Source: an uncultured Clostridia bacterium (GTDB lineage: Bacteria > Bacillota > Clostridia > TANB77 > CAG-508). From it: a stretch of 18,632 bases of DNA. Shown piece after piece: positions 1 to 5,756 of this stretch. The DNA lies in NCBI GenBank assembly GCA_948524275.1, contig CAOSLI010000012.1, positions 1-18,632 on the forward strand, written 5' to 3'. Every line of letters begins with the position of its first letter. Position 1 is the stretch's first letter. Under the pieces are notes generated by a model, which did not search any database, was not told the origin of the DNA, and saw only the letters and a list, made by a program, of their open reading frames with translations. The translations under genes were made by a program, and so were the position numbers.

Positions 1-43
1 TGTTTGCTATCTTTTTAATTGCTATTATTCTTGTTTCCTTCAT
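1..43 (-). CDS. Probable 5' end of a gene cut off by the window edge
   Basis: An ATG at 43-41 opens a frame of 14 codons that stays open to the window edge, beginning M-K-E-T-R-I-I-A. A sigma-A type promoter lies about 33 nt upstream of it (83-111), which is the main reason to call a gene. The ribosome binding site is weak: GAAGGG lies about 13 nt from the ATG, and closer there is only AAGTG. Too little protein is visible to name a family. It could also be an untranslated leader. Confidence 0.3.
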   Translation of the reverse strand, partial: MKETRIIAIKKIAN

Positions 44-82
44 GCTTTGTACACTTCCCTTCACTAATTTTCTATACATACA

Positions 83-111
83 AATATATACATTCGATAT
101 TTTAAAGTCAA
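83..111 (-). promoter_or_regulatory. Sigma-A type promoter TTGACT-17-TATATT
   Basis: On the minus strand the -35 box TTGACT (111-106) is separated by exactly 17 nt from TATATT (88-83). It lies downstream of the broken nuclease gene and points at the ATG at 43. The predicted start of transcription is near 76. No terminator-like hairpin is visible between the nuclease stop at 133 and this promoter. Confidence 0.5.
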
Positions 112-132
112 TATTTTTACGTTAAATTTATT

Positions 133-1008
133 TTACATTTTAGTTACATTCTCTATTTCTTCTTTTGTTAATCCTGTTATTTCTATAATTGTTTCAATAG
201 GTATATTTTTATTTTGCATCTTCTTTGCTATCTCCATTGCTTTATTCCTCTCTCCACTATAATAATCCCATTTTGATACTGCCATATTAAAGTATAGCTC
301 CATTATCTCTGGGTCTTGCATTATCTCATCTACTCTTTCTATTGCTTCTTCTATGTTTTTATTCTTTGTCTTAGCCATTTCTATCTTCTCCCCCTTACCT
401 GATATTAACCATAGCCATTGATCAAGTCTATTCTCTACTCCTGGATTTTCTTTTAAAAATTTCGGCATCTCTATAAAGTGCATCTCTAGCATATCTGTTG
501 CTATTTTCTCTTCTTTTTCTTCTTTATATCCCATGTCCACATACTTACTTTTTTCTTTATCAAACATCATTCTTGCTACTGAATGATAACTATTTATTTT
601 AAAACAATTAAAATTTAATATCCATATTGCTATTGATGGCTTTAATACCTTATAGTCACTTCCTTTATCTATTTGGATTGATATATTTTTGCACATATAT
701 AATGGGCCTCTTTGTCTTATATCTCCTCTACTATCTACTTGCATCTCTATATCCACTATTTCTTTTCCATCTATCTCTGCTCATATGTCCAACACACTTG
801 CCTTTTCTTCGATTTTGTCTTTTGGTATTTCATTGTTTTTTACATCTACTTTTGTTATTTTCTTTTCTAATACTGCCTCTAAAAAGTCTCTTAGCAGTGG
901 CTCTGTTCCCTCTTTTGTAAATGTTCTCTTAAATATGTAATCATCTAATAATGGTGCTTCCCTATTTAAGATTTTCTTTGTTGTTTCATTTCCTTTTGTT
1001 TTCTTCAT
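133..1008 (-). pseudogene. Rpn family recombination-promoting nuclease / PD-(D/E)XK nuclease family transposase, interrupted by an in-frame TGA
   Basis: Two collinear pieces in one reading frame are separated only by a TGA at 783-781. The first piece is 75 codons and starts at an ATG (1008) with a strong site AAGGAGG. The second continues for 215 codons to TAA at 135-133. The total of about 290 codons is what I expect for the Rpn/PDDEXK_2 family. The N-terminal piece has the typical D-Y-I-F-K-R-T-F start. The presumed catalytic Asp is in L-D-I (residue 74), the TGA is codon 76, and the E-x-Q half of the active site is I-E-M-Q (Glu88, Gln90), so the stop cuts the active site in two. The C-terminus has the family-like ending (K-K-M, then T-G-L-T-K-E-E-I). 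A GTG at 756 could in principle start the second piece, but no binding site precedes it. A one-base change from CGA or AGA (Arg) would create this stop. Family members are DNA nucleases linked to recombination and mobile DNA. The copy here is probably dead unless the stop is a sequencing error. Confidence 0.75.
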
Positions 1009-1023
1009 TCTTTTTCCTCCTTA

Positions 1024-1059
1024 ATTATAACAAAATCAGGAGTCAATTTCAATATTATA
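1024..1059 (-). promoter_or_regulatory. Candidate promoter for the Rpn-family gene
   Basis: TTGAAA (1052-1047) lies 17 nt from TATAAT (1029-1024) on the minus strand. The predicted start would fall at about 1017, inside the ribosome binding site (1022-1016), which argues against it as the main promoter. A second TATAAT (1059-1054) sits just upstream and would give a more normal leader, but it lacks a good -35 box. One of the two probably serves the gene. The remainder of the 1009-1274 gap is very AT-rich and I see nothing else in it. Confidence 0.35.
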
Positions 1060-1274
1060 TAACGATTTTTCGTGATATTCTTGCAGACTTCTTTTAGATT
1101 TAAAATATTAGAAATAAATATTTGACTTAAAAATCTTGATTTAACTTACTATTGACTACAAATTTTGTTTGATTATAAATTTAATATTGAATTATAATTT
1201 TTAAATTAGATTTAATTTTTTGTATGTTTTACCATAATATAACAAATATTGCAAGTATTTTATTTAAAGATAAT

Positions 1275-1314
1275 AAAAAATACCCCCGTATCATAGATAC
1301 ATGAGATATTTTTT
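1275..1314 (-). terminator. Terminator of the ribosomal protein operon
   Basis: Read on the minus strand just after the rplQ stop, AAAAAATA (1314-1307) pairs perfectly with TATTTTTT (1282-1275). Inside that, UCUC pairs with GGGG partly through G-U pairs, and GTATC pairs with GATAC around a 3-nt loop. A U-rich tail follows. The position 12 nt after the last gene of the alpha block supports a true operon end. Confidence 0.8.
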
Positions 1315-1326
1315 CTCATTTATTTT

Positions 1327-1848
1327 TTAAACCAATTTTAATATAACAATTTCTGCTGAGTCTCCTCTTCTTGCACCTTTCTTTATTATTTGTGTATATC
1401 CTCCAACTCTTGTTTGATATCTTGGAGCTATTACATTAAATAATTTATCTGTTAAGTCAATATTATTTCCTTCACTATCTTTTACTTTATTTAATTTAGT
1501 CATCATTTTTCTTCTAGCATTTAATCTTGAAGGCATATCTTTTTGTCTTTTTTCAGTTTTTTCTTCCTTAACAACCTTTAAGAATTCTTTTCCGTTTTTA
1601 CTTTTTACTAATTCTGTTTCTTTGTTTCCCTTAGAATCAAGTTTTGCTTTAACAACTTTAGCGTCAACTTCTTCAAAATTATCTTTTTCTTTTACTGCCA
1701 TAGCAATTAAACTATCAACTATAGCTTTAACTTCTTTAGCTCTAGCTTCAGTTGTTTCGATTTTTTCATGCCAAACTAAGTCAGTAGATAAATTCTTAAG
1801 CATAGATAAACGAATATCAGTTGTTTTTCCTAGTTTTCTATTTGCCAC
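1327..1848 (-). CDS. rplQ: 50S ribosomal protein L17 with internal insertion
   Basis: L17 is a large-subunit protein, and the gene closes the alpha block after rpoA. The N-terminus M-A-N-R-K-L-G-K matches the family start. I place the start at the GTG at 1848, because GGAAGG then lies 8 nt upstream; a GTG three codons earlier (1857) would overlap that site. The protein is 173 aa, while the family is usually about 115-130. The extra length is a charged, Lys/Glu-rich stretch of roughly residues 55-107, inserted between the first helical region and the P-S-R-L-N-A-R-R-K segment. The C-terminal G-A-R-R-G-D-S-A-E-I-V core is intact. The insertion lies away from the conserved ends, so the protein should still assemble. 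Identification is secure; the function of the insert is unknown. Confidence 0.93.
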   Translation of the reverse strand: MANRKLGKTTDIRLSMLKNLSTDLVWHEKIETTEARAKEVKAIVDSLIAMAVKEKDNFEEVDAKVVKAKLDSKGNKETELVKSKNGKEFLKVVKEEKTEKRQKDMPSRLNARRKMMTKLNKVKDSEGNNIDLTDKLFNVIAPRYQTRVGGYTQIIKKGARRGDSAEIVILKLV

Positions 1849-1877
1849 TTTTCTCACCTTCCTTTTAAAGTTATATT

Positions 1878-2825
1878 TTACTCTTCTTCTCTATTTAAGT
1901 CTAGACCTAAATCGTGTAATTTAGCTATTACCTCTTCTAATGATTTCTTTCCAAGATTCTTAACTTTCATCATATCATTTTCTGTCTTATTTGCTAAATC
2001 TCCAACAGTTGATATTCCATATCTCTTTAAGCAATTGAATGATCTTACTGATAATTCAAGTTCTTCAATTGGTTTTTCAAGAATTTTTTCTGTTTCATCA
2101 TCTTCTTTTTCAATCATTATTTGAGTATTTTTTGCGGTTTCTGATAAATCAACAAACAATTGTAAATGTTCTGATAAAACTTTAGCTGCTAAGCTTAATG
2201 CTTCATATGATTCTAAACTTCCATCTGTCCATAATTCTATTGTTAATTTATCGTAATCAACCATTTGGCCAACTCTAGTATTTTCTACTGAATAATTTAC
2301 TTTCTTTACAGGAGTATAAATTGAGTCTATCGCTATAACTCCTATTGGCCAATTCTCTGATTTATTCTTTTCAGCAGTATTATATCCTCTTCCCATATCT
2401 GCAGTTAAATCCATTCTAAGCTTTCCGCCTTTAGATACTGTTGCAATATGTAAATCAGGATTCAATATTTCTACTGTTCCATCTGTAATGATATCTCTAG
2501 CCTTAACTTCACCTTCTCCCGAAAAGTCTATTCTAAGAGTTTTTTCTTCATTTTTATCTAACTTAAGTCTAACCATTTTTAGGTTTAGTATAAGCTCTGG
2601 CACATCTTCTACAACATTTGGTATTGTAGCAAATTCATGTTCTGCACCTTCAATTTTCACACTCTTTATAGCACTTCCTGGTAGTGATGAAAGTAATATT
2701 CTTCTTAAAGAATTTCCTATTGTAATTCCGTATCCTCTTTCTAATGGTTCACATACAAATTTACCATAGTTTGTTTCTTTATCAATCTCTACACACTTAA
2801 TATTTGGCTTTTCAAATTCTATCAT
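1878..2825 (-). CDS. rpoA: DNA-directed RNA polymerase alpha subunit
   Basis: The alpha subunit dimerises to nucleate RNA polymerase assembly, and its C-terminal domain contacts upstream promoter DNA and activators. The 315 aa protein has the normal length. The N-terminal domain (about 1-230) includes the conserved G-N-S-L-R-R-I-L-L-S-S-L-P-G segment near residue 40. An acidic linker (about 231-253) leads to the C-terminal helix-hairpin-helix domain (about 257-303), with S-V-R-S-F-N-C-L and G-K-K-S-L-E-E. The ATG at 2825 follows AGGAGG at a normal distance. It lies between rpsD and rplQ, as in the alpha operon of many bacteria. A small palindrome (2847-2861) lies just upstream. Confidence 0.98.
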   Translation of the reverse strand: MIEFEKPNIKCVEIDKETNYGKFVCEPLERGYGITIGNSLRRILLSSLPGSAIKSVKIEGAEHEFATIPNVVEDVPELILNLKMVRLKLDKNEEKTLRIDFSGEGEVKARDIITDGTVEILNPDLHIATVSKGGKLRMDLTADMGRGYNTAEKNKSENWPIGVIAIDSIYTPVKKVNYSVENTRVGQMVDYDKLTIELWTDGSLESYEALSLAAKVLSEHLQLFVDLSETAKNTQIMIEKEDDETEKILEKPIEELELSVRSFNCLKRYGISTVGDLANKTENDMMKVKNLGKKSLEEVIAKLHDLGLDLNREEE

Positions 2826-2846
2826 TCTTACCTCCTAATAATTTAT

Positions 2847-2861
2847 GAGACTTTAAGTCTC
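2847..2861 (-). repeat. Short perfect inverted repeat in the rpoA 5' gap
   Basis: GAGACTT and AAGTCTC are perfectly complementary around one base, in the 67-nt gap between rpsD and rpoA and a few nt upstream of the rpoA ribosome binding site. No U-tract follows, so it is not an intrinsic terminator. It may be a processing or translation-control hairpin. Weak evidence from one sequence. Confidence 0.35.
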
Positions 2862-2892
2862 CATCCCAAATAAAACATTAAAATCAAAAATA

Positions 2893-3519
2893 TTATTTTG
2901 AGTAAAGCTCTACTATTAAATGTTCTTCGATTGGTAAATCAACATCTTCTCTAGCTGCTATTCTAATAACTTTACCACTTAATTTACTTAAATCTCTTTC
3001 AAGCCATGTTGGTACTGGTCTTGATTCGTTTGATTCTGTTGCAGCTTTGATTGTTCCATTATCTTTCTTTATTTCTCTAACAGAGATTACATCTCCTGCT
3101 TTGATTAAATAAGATGGAATATTTACTTTTATTCCATTTACATCAAATGCACCATGAGTTACAAGCATTCTTGCTTGAGCTCTCGAACTTGCAAATCCTA
3201 ATCTATATACTACGTTATCTAATCTGCTTTCTAGCAATGTAAGTAAAACTTCACCTGTTTTACCTTTTGAATTTGATGCCATTTCAAAGTATTTTCTGAA
3301 TTGTTTTTCTCCAACACCATAGAATGACTTTGTTTTTTGTTTTTCTCTTAATTGAGTTCCGTATTCAGAAAGTTTTGCTTTCTTTTGTCCATTTTGACCT
3401 GGAGCATAATTTCTTCTGCTTATGCTACATTTGTCAGAATAGCATCTTTCACCTTTTAAGAATAACTTTTGTCCTTCTCTACGGCAAATACGGCACTGTT
3501 CGTCTTTATATCTTGCCAT
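2893..3519 (-). CDS. rpsD: 30S ribosomal protein S4 (zinc-binding form)
   Basis: S4 is a primary 16S rRNA binder that starts 30S assembly. In E. coli it also represses the alpha operon by binding an mRNA pseudoknot. I start it at the ATG at 3519, which gives M-A-R-Y-K-D-E-Q-C and a 208 aa protein, because TAGGAGG lies about 6 nt upstream. The frame stays open 15 codons further, into the end of rpsK, but those codons do not resemble S4. Cys9, Cys12, Cys26 and Cys31 form the zinc site of the C+ type. The S4 RNA-binding domain follows in the middle (L-E-S-R-L-D-N-V-V-Y-R-L near residue 95, and the A-R-M-L-V-T-H-G segment). Its position inside the alpha block fits Clostridia better than Bacilli, and makes it the natural candidate regulator of the structured leader upstream of rpsM. 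Confidence 0.96.
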   Translation of the reverse strand: MARYKDEQCRICRREGQKLFLKGERCYSDKCSISRRNYAPGQNGQKKAKLSEYGTQLREKQKTKSFYGVGEKQFRKYFEMASNSKGKTGEVLLTLLESRLDNVVYRLGFASSRAQARMLVTHGAFDVNGIKVNIPSYLIKAGDVISVREIKKDNGTIKAATESNESRPVPTWLERDLSKLSGKVIRIAAREDVDLPIEEHLIVELYSK

Positions 3520-3533
3520 TTTATACCTCCTAA

Positions 3534-3932
3534 TTAAACTCTTCTTCTTTTTGGTGGTCTGCATCCATTATGTGGAATTGGTGTTACATCTTTTATTGAT
3601 GTAATTTCTAGACCTGCTGTTTGTAATGATCTAATTGCAGACTCACGACCTGCTCCTGGTCCTTTTACATACACTTCTACAGTTTTTAATCCATGTTCCA
3701 TTGCTGCTTTTGCTGCTGTTTCAGCAACTTCTCCAGCTGCAAATGGAGTGCTCTTTCTTGAACCTTTAAAACCAAGTCCACCAGCACTTGCCCAAGATAA
3801 TACATTTCCTTGAACATCAGAGATTGTAACTATAGTGTTATTAAAGCTTGAATGTATATGAGCTTTTCCACTTTCTATATTTTTGCTTACTCTTCTTCTT
3901 GTAGGCTTCTTTGCTCCTGTTTTAACAGCCAT
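3534..3932 (-). CDS. rpsK: 30S ribosomal protein S11
   Basis: S11 lies on the platform of the 30S subunit near the mRNA exit and contacts 16S rRNA. The 132 aa length is normal. Clear family signatures are H-I-H-S-S-F-N-N-T-I-V (about residues 25-35), the central G-S-R-K-S-T-P-F-A-A segment, and the C-terminal P-H-N-G-C-R-P-P-K-R-R-R-V tail. The ATG at 3932 has an AGGAGG site close upstream. It sits 20 nt after rpsM and 14 nt before rpsD, so the three are almost certainly co-transcribed and translationally close-coupled. Confidence 0.97.
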   Translation of the reverse strand: MAVKTGAKKPTRRRVSKNIESGKAHIHSSFNNTIVTISDVQGNVLSWASAGGLGFKGSRKSTPFAAGEVAETAAKAAMEHGLKTVEVYVKGPGAGRESAIRSLQTAGLEITSIKDVTPIPHNGCRPPKRRRV

Positions 3933-3952
3933 TATATATTACCTCCTATTTG

Positions 3953-4318
3953 TTATTTCTTGCTCTTACTTACTAATTTTCTTGGTCCTTTTCTTGTACG
4001 AGCATTTGTTTTTGTTCTTTGTCCTCTTACTGGAAGACCTTTTCTATGTCTTGTTCCTCTGTAGCAACCCATTTCAACTAATTGCTTAATATTTAAAGCA
4101 ACTTCTCTTCTTAGGTCACCTTCAACAGTATAATCAGCCATAGCTTTTCTTATTGCTTGCTCTTGATCTGATGTTAAATCTTTTACTCTTATATCTGGAT
4201 TAACTCCTGCTTCTTTAAGTATTTTTTGAGAACTTTTTAAACCTATACCATAAATGTATGTTAGTCCTATTTCTACCCTTTTTTCTTTAGGTAGATCAAC
4301 TCCTGCTAAACGAGCCAT
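3953..4318 (-). CDS. rpsM: 30S ribosomal protein S13
   Basis: S13 sits in the head of the small subunit, touches the P-site tRNA and forms an intersubunit bridge. The protein has 121 aa, the usual size. It begins M-A-R-L-A-G-V-D-L-P, carries the helix-two-turn-helix region around Y-I-Y-G-I-G, and has the C-terminal G-T-R-H-R-K-G-L-P-V-R-G-Q segment followed by the basic tail. The ATG at 4318 has GGAAGG about 9 nt upstream. It is the first gene after a 214-nt structured gap, the same place where the E. coli alpha operon has its S4-binding leader. It may therefore be the direct target of regulation by that structure. Confidence 0.97.
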   Translation of the reverse strand: MARLAGVDLPKEKRVEIGLTYIYGIGLKSSQKILKEAGVNPDIRVKDLTSDQEQAIRKAMADYTVEGDLRREVALNIKQLVEMGCYRGTRHRKGLPVRGQRTKTNARTRKGPRKLVSKSKK

Positions 4319-4359
4319 TATTAGCTACCTTCCTTTCTTAAAATATTATTATCTCAAGT

Positions 4360-4453
4360 CCTCTAAAGGTGAAATGCATCAAATAGACAAGTAGATATAT
4401 TAGCTTTGAAAGGTATTTCACCAATATAGTACTGTCTACTCAATCTTTAGAAA
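4360..4453 (-). promoter_or_regulatory. Candidate nested-pseudoknot mRNA leader upstream of rpsM
   Basis: On the minus-strand RNA, UUUCUAAA (4453-4446) pairs with UUUAGAGG (4367-4360) to close the element; the last two pairs are G-U. Inside, UAGACAGUA (4438-4430) pairs with UACUUGUCUA (4393-4384) with one bulged C. After a small internal loop the stem continues as UAUAUU with AAUAUA (4428-4423 / 4401-4396). The loop of that hairpin holds GGUGAAAU (4422-4415), exactly complementary to AUUUCACC (4375-4368) just 3' of the hairpin, which forms a pseudoknot directly abutting the closing stem. The element ends about 27 nt before the rpsM ribosome binding site. A competing local GGU/ACC hairpin exists in the loop. 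Confidence 0.55.
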
Positions 4454-4474
4454 CTTTCGATAGAAATATATATA

Positions 4475-4512
4475 AACACAAATCTAAATCAGCCGCTTGC
4501 TAGACTTGTGTT
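4475..4512 (-). promoter_or_regulatory. 12-bp stem-loop between rpmJ and rpsM
   Basis: AACACAAGUCUA (4512-4501) pairs over 12 positions with UAGAUUUGUGUU (4486-4475); one pair is G-U, and the loop is 14 nt. It starts 20 nt after the rpmJ stop. The sequence after the stem (TATATATATTTCTAT) is only moderately U-rich, so it could be a leaky terminator, an mRNA-stabilising hairpin, or the first domain of the rpsM leader element that follows. Confidence 0.55.
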
Positions 4513-4532
4513 AATATCTAAATTAAATAAAA

Positions 4533-4646
4533 TTATCCTTGTCTTTGTTTATGCTTTGGATTTTCGCATATTACTCTAATTACACCTTTTCTTTTGATTA
4601 CTTTGCACTTATCGCACATTTTCTTTACAGATGGTCTTACCTTCAT
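4533..4646 (-). CDS. rpmJ: 50S ribosomal protein L36 (zinc-binding form)
   Basis: A 37-codon gene encodes L36, the smallest large-subunit protein, which binds 23S rRNA near the factor-binding side. The protein begins M-K-V-R-P-S-V-K-K-M-C and ends K-H-K-Q-R-Q-G. Cys11, Cys14, Cys27 and His32 form the standard zinc site of the C+ form. The ATG at 4646 is preceded by AGGAGG. It follows infA by about 40 nt, the common infA-rpmJ-rpsM order. Confidence 0.96.
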   Translation of the reverse strand: MKVRPSVKKMCDKCKVIKRKGVIRVICENPKHKQRQG

Positions 4647-4687
4647 TTTGATACACCTCCTAATATTTGCATTAGCTTATGTTTTGC

Positions 4688-4906
4688 TTATTTCGCTCTC
4701 CATGTAATTCTTCCTTTTGTTAAATCGTATGGAGATAGTTCTATTTTAACCTTGTCTCCTGGCAAAATCTTTATATAGTTCATTCTAAGTTTTCCTGAGA
4801 TATGAGCTAAAATCTCATGTCCATTTTCTAATTTTACTTTGAATAATGTATTAGGTAATGCTTCTGATACTATACCTTCTACTTCGATTACATCTTCTTT
4901 AGACAT
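4688..4906 (-). CDS. infA: Translation initiation factor IF-1
   Basis: IF-1 binds the A site of the 30S subunit during initiation and helps IF-2 and IF-3 select the initiator tRNA. The 72 aa protein is the standard size and a single S1-like OB fold. It starts M-S-K-E-D-V-I-E-V-E-G, has the G-H-E-I-L-A-H-I-S-G-K-L-R strand region (about 29-41), and ends in P-Y-D-L-T-K-G-R-I-T-W-R. The gene follows map but appears to have its own promoter overlapping the end of map, so initiation factor and alpha-block genes could be expressed independently of secY-adk-map. Confidence 0.97.
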   Translation of the reverse strand: MSKEDVIEVEGIVSEALPNTLFKVKLENGHEILAHISGKLRMNYIKILPGDKVKIELSPYDLTKGRITWRAK

Positions 4907-4939
4907 ATATATTAATTTCCCCCTAAAATTTCGGTTTTA

Positions 4940-4961
4940 AGTTATTAAAATCATAATAACT
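4940..4961 (-). repeat. 8-bp hairpin at the predicted 5' end of the infA transcript
   Basis: AGTTATTA pairs perfectly with TAATAACT around a 6-nt loop on the minus strand. The predicted transcription start of the promoter at 4967-4995 is near 4960, so this hairpin would form the extreme 5' end of the transcript and could stabilise it. No U-tract follows, so it is not a terminator. Confidence 0.4.
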
Positions 4962-4966
4962 CTTTT

Positions 4967-4995
4967 ATTATATAATAAATTTAATTTAATGTCAA
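4967..4995 (-). promoter_or_regulatory. Perfect-consensus sigma-A promoter driving infA and the alpha block
   Basis: TTGACA (4995-4990), a 17-nt spacer and TATAAT (4972-4967) read on the minus strand; both boxes match the sigma-A consensus exactly. The -35 box lies in the last codons of map (Leu-Thr). The -10 box sits inside a 16-bp perfect AT palindrome (4964-4979). The predicted start is near 4960, leaving a leader of about 54 nt before infA. Confidence 0.75.
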
Positions 4996-5751
4996 TATTT
5001 CTGGCTCTTTTTCTGTAATTAAAATTGTATTTTCATAGTGTGCAGATAGACTTTCATCATATGTCCATATTGACCATCCATCATCACCTTGACAAATGTC
5101 AGAATTGCCTGCTACTACCATAGGCTCAATTGCTAGAGTCATGCCTGGTTCAAGTCTTATTCCTCTTCCAGGCTTTCCGTAATTCGGTATTCCTGGTTCT
5201 TCATGCATTTCTCTGCCAATTCCATGACCTTCAAATTCTTTTATAACAGAAAATCCATTTTTTTGTACATATTCCCCAATTGCGTGAGAAATATCTCCTA
5301 ATCTAAAACCCTTTTTTGCATATTTTATTCCTTCAAAAAATGCTTCTTTAGTAACATTTATAAGTTTTCTTGCATCATCAGATATTTGACCTACTGCATA
5401 TGTCCTTGCACAGTCTCCATTAAACCCATCTTTGTATGCTACTAAATCTATACTTATAATGTCGCCATCTTTTAAAATATCATATTTTGATGGGATTCCA
5501 TGAATTATATTATCATTTATTGAAGCACATATTGAGCCGGGAAAATCAGGAACACCCTTCATTCCACTTGGGTATCCCTTTTCCGCTGGAATAGCTCCAT
5601 TTTCTCTCATAGTTTCTTCCGCAATCTTATCTAGTTCTAGAGTTGATATTCCTGGTCTAATAGCTTTTTCAATGGCTTTTTGAGCAAGATTTGCAACTCT
5701 TGATGCTTCACGCATTTTGTCTATTTCTGATTTAGATTTTATAGTAACCAT
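4981..5751 (-). CDS. map: Methionine aminopeptidase, type I
   Basis: Map removes the N-terminal methionine from nascent proteins after deformylation and is essential in most bacteria. The 256 aa length is normal for type I. The five metal ligands of the pita-bread fold are visible: Asp102, Asp113, His176 (in G-H-G-I-G-R), Glu209 (in A-I-E-P) and Glu240 (H-Y-E-N-T). His84, in I-I-H-G-I-P, corresponds to the active-site histidine. No N-terminal SEC-C zinc extension is present. It starts 5 nt after the adk stop and is surely co-translated with it. The final codons double as the -35 region of the downstream infA promoter. No KOW-domain gene lies between map and infA, although several clostridia have one there. 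Confidence 0.97.
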   Translation of the reverse strand: MVTIKSKSEIDKMREASRVANLAQKAIEKAIRPGISTLELDKIAEETMRENGAIPAEKGYPSGMKGVPDFPGSICASINDNIIHGIPSKYDILKDGDIISIDLVAYKDGFNGDCARTYAVGQISDDARKLINVTKEAFFEGIKYAKKGFRLGDISHAIGEYVQKNGFSVIKEFEGHGIGREMHEEPGIPNYGKPGRGIRLEPGMTLAIEPMVVAGNSDICQGDDGWSIWTYDESLSAHYENTILITEKEPEILTLN

Positions 5752-5756
5752 TTATT

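Noticed and set aside
781..783. TGA as recoded Trp or selenocysteine
   Set aside because: Other genes use TGG for Trp, no SECIS-like hairpin is visible after the TGA, and the family has Arg/Lys-like residues rather than Cys/Sec at this place.
1015..1274. tRNA or small RNA gene in the AT-rich gap beside the operon terminator
   Set aside because: No cloverleaf, no conserved T-loop sequence and no further hairpin apart from the terminator itself.
3520..3564. Longer S4 with 15 extra N-terminal codons
   Set aside because: The extra codons lie within rpsK and do not resemble S4; the ATG at 3519 has an ideal ribosome binding site and the family N-terminus.
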